From contig NW_012236525.1 in assembly GCF_000787575.1 (NCBI RefSeq), positions 139,686 to 203,685 of the forward strand: a stretch of DNA of 64,000 bases, read 5' to 3'. Shown piece after piece: positions 49,026-59,948 of this stretch. The first letter of the stretch is position 1. The number at the start of each line of letters is the position of its first letter. The position numbers and the translations under genes are program-made. The notes beneath the pieces were generated by a model. It searched no databases. It was not told the origin of the DNA and saw only the letters and a program-made list of their open reading frames with translations. This stretch comes from Acytostelium subglobosum LB1 (lineage: Eukaryota; Evosea; Eumycetozoa; Acytosteliales; Acytosteliaceae).

Positions 49026-50153
49026 TCAAATAGATAATGCATTGATTAGTTGTTGTGCAATCTGTTGACAATCACCTTCAAGTGCAATGTCGTCGACTTG
49101 TGGATTGTTACAGGCGAGTCCAGCATCTGAATGACTTTGATCATGTTTGAGATTGATCAGTACTCTTGGTTTGGAACGGAAGATCTTGACCATTGTTGCA
49201 ACGGGCTGTACCGTCAATGATGTACCAATGATGATCATCAGATCACATTTGACAACATCCTCAACAAGTCGTTGACTAAATATTGTAGGTAATGAATCGC
49301 CAAAGAATACAACGTCAGGTTTGATCACGCCTTGCTTGCACGACTGTTGTTGACACCTTGGGACAGGTCCACGCAGCTCATCGTTCCAATCAATGAGCAT
49401 GTCGCTGACCTGTGCGGCAGAGTACTCGTGATCGCACACCATGCAGTGCGCTCGGGCCAGTGAGCCGTGGGCCTCGATCAGTGAGTGGTCGGGGATGCCT
49501 GCAGCCCGCTCCAACACATCGATGTTCTGTGTGTAGTTGCGAAGGAGCACGCCCATGTCGGCTAGATGTTTGATCAGACGATGTACATTGGTCGGCTGGT
49601 ATCGGCCAGGTTTGAGCATCTCACGACAAACCGAGAAGAAGGGCTCTGGATGCACTTTGAAGTAGTCAATGTCAAATACCGCCTCTTTGAAAGGCAGGTT
49701 GAAGTGCGCCACGCTGTCATAGAGCCCAATGCCTGGAGTGCGAAAGTCTGGTATGCCTGCGGATACACTAATTCCTGCGCCAGTCAACACCACCACATTC
49801 TTGCATGATCCAGACTTGATGTATTGTACCAATCCATCCAATGATTTTGATTCCATTGCCAGACGTTCTGGTTTGTGATGGCCATGTCCTCCATGAGCTG
49901 CATCAACAAACAAATGCATTGCCTTGAATAAATGGCCCAAGTGTCTTGTCCATTCATCATCATCATTTCCATCAATGATTGATTGGCAATCACAACAAAA
50001 GTACTTGATCATACCACTTGTGTCATACTTGACCGATACCTTGTGATCTTGATCCTTGGCAGCATGGTCCATACTATGTTGGCGGCATGATATCTTGGCG
50101 CATTCCAAGCATATATACACTTCATCACCTAAGCCACAAACATTGCAAGTGAC
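49026..50153 (-). CDS. Sirtuin with N-terminal UBP-type zinc finger
   Basis: The main exon is 50153-49026 (375 residues). It starts after an ATTAAG acceptor with VTCNVCGLGDEVYICLECAK, the ZnF-UBP core. The NAD-dependent deacylase domain follows: VVLTGAGISVSAGIPDFRTP, NYTQNIDVLERAAGI, catalytic His in EAHGSLARAHC, zinc Cys pairs (CMVC and CQQQSC), KPDVVFFGDSLP and IIGTSLTVQP. It is SIRT2-like. The first coding exon is not certain. A candidate ATGCTGAGA followed by GTAAAT, about 88 nt upstream, would join in phase. UBP fingers bind free ubiquitin C-termini in HDAC6 and USP5; whether this one does is unknown. Confidence 0.88.
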   Translation of the reverse strand, partial: VTCNVCGLGDEVYICLECAKISCRQHSMDHAAKDQDHKVSVKYDTSGMIKYFCCDCQSIIDGNDDDEWTRHLGHLFKAMHLFVDAAHGGHGHHKPERLAMESKSLDGLVQYIKSGSCKNVVVLTGAGISVSAGIPDFRTPGIGLYDSVAHFNLPFKEAVFDIDYFKVHPEPFFSVCREMLKPGRYQPTNVHRLIKHLADMGVLLRNYTQNIDVLERAAGIPDHSLIEAHGSLARAHCMVCDHEYSAAQVSDMLIDWNDELRGPVPRCQQQSCKQGVIKPDVVFFGDSLPTIFSQRLVEDVVKCDLMIIIGTSLTVQPVATMVKIFRSKPRVLINLKHDQSHSDAGLACNNPQVDDIALEGDCQQIAQQLINALSI

Positions 50154-51128
50154 CTTAATAACTATGTTTGGATGTTTGGATGTCCAAGGTCAGGTCATTC
50201 ATGTCCATCTTCGATCAATCAACATCATTCATTCATTTACTCTCAGCATTATCAAACAGAGCAATACTCAATCTTTCATATATCTTCCTATCTATTCCAC
50301 AACATTGTGAGTGAGTAGTATTATTACAACAACTATTCATATTCATCTCTAATGTTATTATTACATGTATGTATTATGTAAGTATGAATAAATGATTGAA
50401 TGAATGAATGAATGAATGGAGTGATGAAGTTGAAGTTGTATTTGTTTGGTCTTTGTGTTTAATTTGTAGAGGGGGTTGTGCGTGAATGTTGGCGGCCTGC
50501 ATTCCCCGGATGAGTTTCCCCATTGTCAATACTAGGCACGTGAGATTCGACACTAGGCAGGATCCACAACTGTTTGAAGGTTGGGATACGACTGTCTATT
50601 CATCTGGCCGAGCCTACTAGAAATTACTCCAACAGGGTGGAGCTTCATCAGTAGAATGGATCACCGTAGTGGTCCATCGGCATGAATTTACCAAAATCAA
50701 CAAACACTAGGTAATATCACTCAACCCCTCATCATTGATTATGGGACTCGTTCGTTTTTTTAATAACTCTAGACTTTTTGATCACGCGATCATTCGGTCG
50801 TTGAATGTAGTTATACATTGATCAACTTTCCAAAGTATATATGTTTGATTGATTGATTGAGTAAGTGATCATCATTGAGTGAATGATTGAGTGAGCGAGA
50901 GTGATTGAGTGAGAGAATCTTCAATGAGCGGCATTCGCACGCGCATTGTTTATTGATGACAACTTGTTCAGATTGGTGTGCCAACAATAACAATAACAAC
51001 ATCACGTTATTGGTATTACAATAGTGTGATCATTGACTTGGTATACATGTAGATGGATGTGGATATATCGATTGAATGATTGAGGTGGGGAGTAGGGGAG
51101 GGAGTAGGTTGTAGCGTCTCGTCTTTGT
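50154..51128. other. Gap with a GC-rich, structured stretch
   Basis: 50154-50340 holds the sirtuin 5' end. 50398-50418 is a (GAAT)n run. 50460-50765 is less AT-rich than the flanks, has a 9-bp hairpin at 50656-50677 and repeated ACTAGGCA words, and ends at a T7 run (about 50755). The remainder, to 51128, is AT-rich with TGATTGA words. Confidence 0.5.
50656..50677 (+). repeat. 9-bp hairpin with CGTA loop
   Basis: ATGGATCAC, loop CGTA, then GTGGTCCAT, with one G-T pair. It lies inside the GC-richer stretch that ends in T7. Confidence 0.45.
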
Positions 51129-54100
51129 CTATATTACATTGGACATCTTTGAATCACGTTCCATGATCCTGGCCTTCTCAAAGTTCTGTAGGATCTTGCG
51201 TTTGGCCACTCTTAGACACTTTGGACACTTGTTCTTATCGAAGCAATCCTTGTGATGGATGCTCTGGCATGACTTGCATTGTGTAACCTTTGCAATATTA
51301 TAAGGATATATCGTCTCCTTGCTATCGCAGAACTCACAATATGATCCTTTAGCTTGACACAATGGACATGACTACATTCGAGTGATTGATTGATTGAGTT
51401 AGTGAGTGATTGGAATGGTTCCAGTAAGTGATGGATACATACCTCTACATGATTGAGCCACCTGGCAACAATAGCTCGAAGTGATTCTAACAATTGTTTG
51501 TAGTGTACAAGGTCGGCCAAGGAATAAAAGTCAACGTCTGAGGCGAGGTAATCATTGCTGTGTAGCATGCCGAGGAGTGAGGGTCCATCCGCCGTGCACG
51601 ACTTGAGGAAGTCCTTGAGGAAGTACATCTGGCGACGCAGGTTGCGCATGCGTAGCAATTGATTGTTTCTGTACAGTCGCGGATTGATCGTGGCAATATC
51701 AAACAGGGGCACTCTGGCAATGTCCATCAGGAACGCGTAGCTAAAGTTGGCCACGGGATACTGCTTGAAGTCCCAGTTGGTAATGATGCGTGCCGGTATG
51801 TACCACTGCGTCTTGTTGTGGCAGTTGGTGCAGAAGAACTTGCCACTGTACTCGCAGTAGCGTGACGTGGTGAAGTAGCCAGAGAGGTCGCGACTGCAGC
51901 CGGCACACATGTTGCCTTGATGCTTGATGGTGAGTTGCACGGGGATGTTGAAGTAGAGCTTCCTGCGCAAGGGTGCCCACTTGAATGTCTTGGGGTCGGG
52001 TATGGGCGGGATGACAGGTGGCGCCGAGTCATTCATGATGTATGGGTTGGACGATGATGTATGCGCGTAGTTGTGCGGCAGCTCAATCTCCTCGATAATG
52101 GCGCCAGAGTGCTGTTGTGGTGGCGGCTGGGTGATGTAGTTGGGCGATGATGATGTCGATGAGGATGATGACGATGCTGACGACGATGATCTCCTTCGCT
52201 CGGCCGTCGTGCTCGCCACAGCGGTCAGTTGCTCGTCATCCATGTAATCATTGATAACAACAAACATATCGTGTCTCCTGGCCGATGGTGTGTCATCGGT
52301 GGGCTCCATCTCGTCCAGGTTCTCAATATCATCAGTCATCGAGTGTCCCTCGGACGAGTTGTTGGCCGGTGTAAAGTGTGCAGAGAATGTCGAGTATCTA
52401 TCTGATGGGATAGCTTCCATGTCCTGATGTTGGTCGTCCTGTGAGTGTGACAATGATGGGATCTCCATGATTGGCAGACTGCTGTTGGTCCTCTCCTTCC
52501 TGATGGTGTCCTCCTCGATCATCTCGTCGCGCTGACTCAGCAAGCTCTCCATGCGATCCACTTGATCCAGCAGGAACTGCTGCTCCTCCATCGATATAAT
52601 GTTTGATGATAGTGTGATTGATGTGCCATTCAGTCCGACCACGCCTGGACTGGCCTCCCTTTGACGTCGCTCATATGCTGCCACCTCCTCCTCCAATGAC
52701 AACTCATTGCTTGGCTCTGATTTTGGTTCCTCGGTCAGTGCCAAGACAGGTGCCTCCACAACAACATTGTTGTTGTTGTTGTCATCAATAATGTGATTGA
52801 TTTCGATTGATGCTGATGGTGAAGGTGATGGCGTAGTTGGTTCCGAGATGATGGCTACAATCTCTGGTGATGGTGGCACTGTTTGAGTTGGCGTGACACC
52901 ATTGCTAAAGTCGCTGTCATCCAAATGCTCAATCTTGTTTAGCAACTCATTGAACTCTGCAGAGTCCGTTGAGCTCTTGATCTGTGACTCTTGTTGCACC
53001 AAAACTTCTTGCGTGACAATTGTTGGAGCTGTGTCGCCAACATCCTCCAAGGATGTGTCTGTCACAATGATTGTGGATATAGCCTCTTCTACGACTGTCT
53101 CCTCGTCAAGTGGTACATTGTCCACCTGTTGTTCAATTGGCTCCTCTACAGTAGTTGTCATTGGTGCATCAGGCTCATCTTCATGTTTGATTGGACCATG
53201 TGAAGATGGTTCAACCTCAACCTCTTCAACCTCCTCAACCTCGTGCTTGATATCCTCCTGTTGTTCGTTATCTTGATTACCATCGGTTGTTGAGCTGATC
53301 TCAATTGATGGGCTATCCTCACTGACGATCATAACCTCTGATGCTGTCTCCTCCTCGATGATGTCCTCTGTAACCGTAACTGTGGGAACACTAATATCAT
53401 CGATTGGTTGCTCCACTGTTGCTGGCTCCTCCTCAACATGCTCGCTCTGGTTATCTTGCACCAGCTCTAGAGCAGCCACATCAGATTGTTCTATGGAATG
53501 TGAAATGGACTCCACCTGAACAACCTCGGGCTCATCAAAATTATCCTGCAGTGTCTCTGTTGTAAGTGATTGTTGCTCCATTGTAGTTGATTGTTCTGAA
53601 TCTTGGTTGATCAATAATGATGGTTCATCATTTGTGATGATAGTATCTTGCGCGCTTTGTTCATTCACCTCGTCCATTGTTGTTGATACTGGTGTTGTTG
53701 TGCTCTCGACTACTGGCTGCTGCTCCTCGTCCTGCCTCAGCTCGCCCTCACTCTCCTCTGTGATGGTAGATGGCACTGGCAAAGACTTGTTTGATGTGAA
53801 CAATGATGAGAACTTGGAGCTAAAGTCGGGCAGAGATATGTTCTGTACCTTGGCCAACAGCTCCGATCCAATAATGCTGGCATTCCTGAATCCACTGTTC
53901 TCTCGACTGCCTCCACCATTGCTGCTATCCGAGCTCTCCCTTAGATTGAGGTCGACTGGGGCAGGCCAATCAGACTGAGATGATGTCGTTGGTGTGGTAG
54001 GTGGCGGTGGTGTAGTGGGGGTGTCCATATCAGATGACGACTGCAATAATGGACTCGTGCCATTACTGCTACCGTTCAATGTTAATGATCCATTGCCATT

Positions 54101-55194
54101 GCTAGCGCCATTGCCATTCGTGTTGTCCACACTGCTCTTCAACACCTTCTTTGTGATCTTGATCTTCTTGATGATCTTGGTCTTGCCAGTCTTCTCATCG
54201 ACGATGGTTGTGGTGGTCGTTGTACTATTCTTGCCACGTGCAATCGTGTCAGCTGACGTCTGTTCGCTCTCGACGACGGCCTCGCCACCATCGCCTCCAT
54301 TCAAATCGATCACTCTAGTCAATGACTTGATCTTCTTTTTCTTGGCCGGTCCTGTAGTCGCCACAAGATTGTTACTGTTTGATGTTGATACGTATGAGAG
54401 TGCCGGTGATGTCTGTGGTGAGGCCAGTGGCGAAGGGCTCTCATAATAGATCGCGTCCAAAGTGGCGTCGTTGTAGTCGATCTGGAAGGGGATGGTTTCG
54501 AGCGGCACCAACATCAGTCGGAACAGATCGGCGTCATCCTTGAAGCGCAGTATACTATCGTCATCGTAGTGATGTTTGAGTATCTCCTGATTGGTCGTTA
54601 TGATGTTGATGGCAATGTTGAGCGTCGCCTCATTCAGACATCGTCGAATGAATGCGCGTAGCTTGCCAATGTCCGTGGACACCTCACTCAGACTCTTGAT
54701 ATATTCAAACTCCTCCTGCCACTTTATAACACGTTGATGATTGCCAGCATGATCATACTTTAGATGTGGCAGCATCAATACTATCTTCCAAAGTGAGAAT
54801 GTTGTAGAGTTGATTATCTTGACTGTGTATCATGTATCATGTGTAGTGGCGTGTGAGTGAGGAGCGGGTACTTCGTGCGTAGCAAGTACTGACATAACAT
54901 ACCCTTGAACTTATGTGCTATGAATGCTTCGATATGTTGACATAATGGAGTGAGTAGTGGATTCGACTCTGTTATTGGTTTGTTGTTCTCAAAGTGATAT
55001 TGTAGACAGTCCTTGATTGCCTTCTTTACTGTTGTGATTGACTCTTTACGATTACTCTGTGCTGTGATCGATTCGACATCTATAAAGTAATATTATAAGC
55101 ATTAAGTATTAGGTAAATGAAGTATGAGTACACCATAACAATCACTACACTTACATTCTTGATCACCATTAGCTCGTAGCCAATGGTTTGACAT
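51129..55194 (-). CDS. RUN domain and Rubicon-homology zinc protein
   Basis: Four exons: 55194-55155, 55079-54903, 54822-51443 and 51371-51129, giving 1279 residues. A RUN domain spans about 15-190 (KKAIKDCLQYHF, ITESNPLLTPLCQHIEAFIA, TFSLWKIVLMLPHLKY). A long acidic Ser/Thr/Glu-rich linker follows, with Val/Glu/Thr-rich segments. The C-terminal third is the Cys/His-rich Rubicon-homology region: GNMCAGCSRDL, YCEYSGKFFCTNCHN, WYIPARIITNWDFKQYPVAN, SYCEFCDSKE and QCKSCQSIHHKDCFDKNKC. This architecture occurs in PLEKHM1, Rubicon and DEF8 relatives, which bind Rab7 on late endosomes. A role in endolysosomal or autophagy traffic is inferred. Confidence 0.87.
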
Positions 55195-55800
55195 TATTGT
55201 TGAACCTGTCTGTTGTTATATGTGTATGTTACAGATATTGTAGTTGTAATAGTAATAGTAATAAATAGTAATAGTATGTGTGAGTCTGTATATCGGTAAT
55301 GGTGGTCTTCCCAACAACTACAAACATACATCAATGCCTCAACCGATGTTGGGCTTGACCCAGACCAACTAACCCCGATAATTTGTTAAACACCAAACCA
55401 AAAAGATTTTGTACTTTAGTGTTTTTTTGAGCGAACCTGTCAAATGTGTCGTGTAGATTGACTTGGGCTGGTCCGCACCAACCTTTCCTGATCAATCAGC
55501 ATTGCTGGTACCCCACCCAGGTGCAAATAATATTATCACGGTAAATATCCTAGGATAGGAGGGAGGGGTCGAATGAAAGAAGGATTGGAATATTATGACC
55601 CTGGTATTACCAATCATGATTGTTTGATTGATTGATTATGGATATTGAATATGTTTGAAAGATGATGATGATGTTTATTGGGGATGACTACCCATCATAA
55701 TCTCTCTTCTACAAAGGTTCATTGGGAGGGCGCAAAGAGGTGAAGAGATATGAAACAAGTAGATAATGATAAGATCGTCCATCGTAACTCGACCCGTCGT
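55195..55800. other. Gap upstream of the RUN-domain gene
   Basis: 5' flank of the RUN gene (AT-rich, TAGTAATAG repeats) and 3' flank of rpl39. The 55300-55560 stretch is less repetitive, but no frame or RNA is recognised. Confidence 0.5.
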
Positions 55801-56269
55801 TTAGATTCCGAGCTTGGTGCGTCTCCAATGTCTACGCTTGTTGTTGTATCTGTTGTTATCGAAAGAATGAGTTAGAAGTCAAAGTCCAAGTAATCATGTA
55901 TCGTGTCGTAGTAACATCGCTGTCTGTCTGTCCTGTGTTGTGTTCATAAAGCGTACCTGATGGTGTTGCCAGTTCTCATTCTGATCCATTGTGGAACTGG
56001 TCTGTTTTGCTTCTGCTTCTTGCCGAGCACTTTCTTGATTCTCAAGGTCTTGTGGGAAGGCTAGATTGTTGTGTCGCGATGCAGAATGTTAGTCGCTTGT
56101 TCATCTCTACTGTCCTACATGATGCTAGATCGTCGGATTCGTCGCTGTATCGCTAAGTTGCTGTGTAGCTCTGTTGAAGTGGCTGTTGTTGTGTTGCTGT
56201 TGCTGTTCGGATGATCACATGATCCATTCATCTGATTGTAGAGCGAGAGCGAGAGGAGATACCAACCAT
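55801..56269 (-). CDS. rpl39: 60S ribosomal protein L39
   Basis: 51 residues in three exons too small for an ordinary ORF scan: the ATG (56269-56267), 56060-55957 and 55849-55801. Exon 2 encodes [20 protein letters not shown] and [14 protein letters not shown]; exon 3 encodes [15 protein letters not shown], the invariant L39 end. L39 lines the nascent-peptide exit tunnel. The initiator Met is supplied by a 3-nt coding exon, the only ATG followed by GT in the upstream stretch. Its donor (GTTGGT) is off-consensus and the intron is 206 nt. Exons 2 and 3 are certain; the ATG exon is an inference. Confidence 0.9.
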
Positions 56270-56708
56270 TGTTGATCTTGCGGATGAACCTTTGTGTGTG
56301 GATAAACGATGCGACAACATCACCTTTTGGATGTCGTGTTGCCTGTGGAGCGCAAGCACGACCACTCTCTCGCTCGCACATCCTCCAACCAACTCCTAAA
56401 AAAAGAAAACTAAATTAAAAATTAAACAAAATCCAAAAAACAAACACGAATCATCAATGGATGGAAGTTCGTTCATTCGTTCATTCGTCAATGTTGGACA
56501 AGACGATCGATCAATCATTTAATAAGATATGTCTGTCCTATTCATCGATGACCATGCCATGCATGACTTGCAAGCGTCAACAATGCGTCAATCTCATTGT
56601 CAACTCCAGTGCGACACGTGGTCGCGGTGGACTGTCCGCGAGTGATTGAATGGACGGTCATTTGTGATGCAGAACAGAGGGAGTTGTCCACTCTGCTCTA
56701 CTCAATAG
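56270..56708. other. 5' flank of rpl39
   Basis: It contains the rpl39 leader (a frame at 56115-56381 runs through leader and intron and is not a gene), an A-rich stretch at 56398-56440, and TTCATTCGTTCATTCG runs. Nothing else. Confidence 0.5.
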
Positions 56709-57607
56709 CTATTGAGTCGCGTTTATAACATTGAACTGCTTGACCAGTACTTGATTGACAATCTTATTGCCATCCAGTCCAAATAGAGAGATGAGTGATT
56801 TACACTCATTACACAGTTGTTCAAAGAGTGCCTTGTCATCCTCCTGTGTGAGTGCTCGATGTGGACTACTCATGGCCTTTGATGATGGTGATGTGACCTT
56901 TGATTGTACCTTGCAACAACCTGCGTCGTCATCCTTATTATTTCCTTTGCAGCATCCATCATCATCATCTTGTTGCTGTGGCTGTTGCTTTTGCTCACTC
57001 TTGCAACATGAGTCTCCATTAGCTTCATTGCAGTTGTTGCCATTATTATTGTTGTTGTTGTTTGAGTCTGAGCAGCATGAGCCATTTGATCGTTTGTTGG
57101 TAGTCTCCACCTCATCCACATGTGTATAGCCAATGAACTTTGATTTGAGCAAGTCGATTGAAGGTGTTGAACAATGTTGATTCAGTATTGTCTTTAGTCT
57201 ATTCTCCATATCTTGTAGCTTGGGCGTATGTTCAGTATTGGCAAACTGTTTGTTATGATGATAGAATACATCCATTGAACTTATTAGACCAAGTAGTAAC
57301 GACCATTTATATGCTATCAGTGTTGCCTCTGTCAATCCCGCATTGAATCCACGTTGCAATGTCTGTTCCTTTCCAATCTCAATACCATCTTGGTAACCAA
57401 GCTATGATAGTTCGATTGATTGATTGAATGATTGAATGAATGAGTATAAGATTGAATGAATAATGATATGATTCTTTGATTGATTGATTGATCTGATCAT
57501 ACAGGGAATATATTACTCTGTGATCTTATTGCCTCTCTGTTATTCATTTGTGAAGTATGATCATCATCATCTCCATAAAAGTCATCATCATCGTCCATTG
57601 ATGTCAT
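56709..57607 (-). CDS. YAE1-like protein with CC-rich insert
   Basis: Two exons: 57607-57503 and 57401-56709, phase 0, giving 265 residues. An acidic start (MDDDDDFYGDDDDH) precedes the YAE1/LTO1 deca-GX3-type motif at about 36-65: LGYQDGIEIGKEQTLQRGFN. In yeast and human, Yae1-Lto1 is an adaptor that recruits the cytosolic Fe-S assembly machinery to ABCE1/Rli1. The order GYxDGxxxGK then LQRGFNAG fits YAE1 better than LTO1. A middle insert (about 145-205) has Asn and Gln runs and four Cys-Cys pairs (SCCSD, SCCKS, GCCKG, GCCKV), which is unusual for the family and may bind metal. Confidence 0.72.
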
Positions 57608-58267
57608 TATTATTATTATTATATATGTATGAAGTAGTAACTGTTAGTATTACAACTGGATTGATTGGACTTTTTCGTCTTCTCAAGTCTAGTTTGTTTT
57701 GCGAACTTGTTTGGGACATGTTAGGGAGAGTTCTAGGGCAAGGGAAACATGTTTCCCTCAACGCAACAACAACAATAAAGAATGAATACTCGACCAACAT
57801 ACTCATGAAGTCAGTATCCTTCACTATAAGCTTCTAAAAAAGTCGATCGTGGAGTACTGCAGCATTGTGAAGCTATTCTACAGACTCGAGACTCCATCAC
57901 GGCCTCCAGGAGAGGACAATAACAACAACAACAGCAACAGTAACAGAAACCTCTCATCACAATGGATGTCAAAATGTTCTTGCTTTCGTCGTCTGGAACA
58001 TGGTTCCAAAGATGATGATATCCTTGGACAACTTTATACTATCAAGTGTAGATGGTCGAGATACCTTTAGGTATGACTTTGATCAAGAGGATGATTTCCA
58101 ATCAATAGTGTCCTATGAATTTGAAGGAGACCACTCAGAACAAAGGATGGTTCATGTCTTTTCTCAATGGGATGCCAAGACCAACAACAAAATAAGATCC
58201 AGGAGTTGTATTCGAATACATTTGTCCTTTGGTAACAAAGTAATAACCAAAGTATAGTACTATAACA
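57608..58267. other. Divergent gap between YAE1 and RCC1-like genes, partly coding-like
   Basis: Despite its place between two divergent starts, it has successive plus-strand frames with coding-like composition (see the entry at 57783). There is a T-rich and (ATT)n patch just upstream of YAE1. Confidence 0.45.
57783..58257 (+). other. Unexplained coding-like frames
   Basis: Frame from 57783 includes KLLKKSIVEYCSIVKLFYRL and TPSRPPGED, then an Asn run. A second frame, from about 57870 to the stop at 58257, includes NVLAFVVWNMVPKMMISLDN and VSYEFEGDHSEQRMVHVFSQ. A third, just upstream, has ELVWDMLGRVLGQGKHVSLN. They look like protein but switch frame, have no clear start or splice sites, and stop 10 bp before the RCC1-like start. 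This may be a decayed gene, or an intron-rich gene I could not resolve. No family is recognised. Confidence 0.3.
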
Positions 58268-59611
58268 ATGAATGATCTGGCTTTGACATTAGCTACAACA
58301 ACCTCCACATCATCAACATCAACATCAACATCAACAACTACAACTAGTGGAGCAGACATTTATTGTTGGGGAGACATAACATTTGTACCCTTATTACCAA
58401 CTATCTCACTTGATTTACATCATCATGAAGACTTACCTGTTACCTCCATCACACTACCATTCAAAGTACATGACTTGAAGTCTACCTGTGACACTCTTGC
58501 CATTCTAAATGGTATGTGTAACATGTTACATTCATTCAATCACTGACTGACATACTACTTCACAGATGATGGTCAGTTGACAATGCATCGAAAGATATCA
58601 TTGGTGGATAACTCTGTTAACAATGGTATTAGGACAATAACATGGTGCTCAAGGGTGATGTTGATATCAACTGGTTATAATCATTTACATTTCGTTGATG
58701 ATGTTGGTATTGTATACGCCAAGGGCAGTAATCTTTGTTATCAACTTGGTGTCAACTATGATGTACCATGGCTGGATCATCCTACCAAGGTCACATACTT
58801 CCAGGATCGGAACATTAAGATCAAGGCACTCGCTGCAGGTCGCGAACACAGTCTATTCATATCAGATACTGGTCAATGTTATGGATGTGGAGACAACACT
58901 TATGGACAGACTGGCCTCGGTCTCGGCTTGTTAGTGGACAATGACGACTGTGACGAAGATGAACAAAGTAGCAATCGACGTACACTTGGTTTGATCACTT
59001 TCAATAGCGAGTCTGGTGCCAACACTGTCACTTCATGTTACTGCGGTGACTTCCATTCGATTGTTATCGACTCTGCATTAGGACTGGCATACAGCTTTGG
59101 ATGGGGACTATACTATCAACTTGGTAATGGTCAAGCGGCCAACCTATACACGCCCGCACCAATCAATATCCAATCACAATCAATCAATGACAATGTTGAT
59201 GGCAATGGCACAGGCGTCAGTAGTAGACCACGCATTATCAAGGCAGCTTGTGGTACTTGGCATTCATTGTTGTTGGATGATGAAGGCCAGGTGTATAGCT
59301 TTGGCTGGGGAGAGTTTGGTCAGTTGGGACAGGGTGACACAGACAGTTGTACAACACCAACTATAATAGAATCATTAATGGATGATATTAAGATCATAGA
59401 TATATCATGTGGAAGTGCATCATCATTATTATTAGATGATCAACAAAGATTATTATTATGTGGACAACAGTGGAGGCCTCCAAATACATCATCATCGTCT
59501 AATAATCCATTTGAACCTTGGCGTAAGATAATGTCACCTGCACCAATCATACTTCCAAAGCATACATCAAGAGTATATTGTAATACATGGACAAGTTATA
59601 GTTGGACATGA
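58268..59611 (+). CDS. RCC1-repeat (beta-propeller) protein
   Basis: Two exons: 58268-58511 and 58566-59611, giving 429 residues. RCC1 blades are visible: GADIYCWGD, VYAKGSNLCYQLG with AAGREHSLFISDTGQCYGCG and DNTYGQTGLG, AYSFGWGLYYQLGNG, and ACGTWHSLLLDDEGQVYSFG with WGEFGQLGQGD and ISCGSASSLLLDD. Each has the family SxHS(x)LL and GxNxxGQLG-like pattern. There is a Ser/Thr run near the N-terminus. No other domain is present. RCC1-like proteins act as GEFs or scaffolds; the target here cannot be told. An AATAAA lies at 59644. Confidence 0.85.
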
Positions 59612-59948
59612 TGATCATGGTCATTGGTTGAAAGTTGTAAAGTAATAAATTGGAGTGGGATTGATGCATTCATTCAATCAATCAAAGTTGCAATTTGAGA
59701 GTTAGTGTGAACAACAACAACTTCGCGAGACAGTGAGAGAGATAGACATAGACAGTGAGAGTGAGAGATAGAGAGACAGTGAGAGAGAGGGACCCTTAGA
59801 GAGAGGCCAAGCGATAAGAAATAACAACTATCTATAATAGCACAGAGCTGCCTGTGCAAGGTCGCAAGACTTCCCTTAACGATCCAGAAACAGCCATCAT
59901 CTCAGTCATAGTCATAGTCATCACCAGCTGCAGCTCACTCATTCAATC
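59612..59948. other. Gap before MED15
   Basis: Contains the RCC1-like poly(A) signal (59644-59649) and a purine-rich (GAGA)n-type tract at about 59728-59795. No gene seen. Confidence 0.5.

Noticed and set aside
56115-56381. 88-codon minus frame
   Set aside because: It spans the rpl39 leader, its ATG and intron 1; no family similarity.
57484-57837. 117-codon plus frame
   Set aside because: Its first part is antisense to YAE1 exon 1; only the later part is kept, as an unresolved coding-like stretch.
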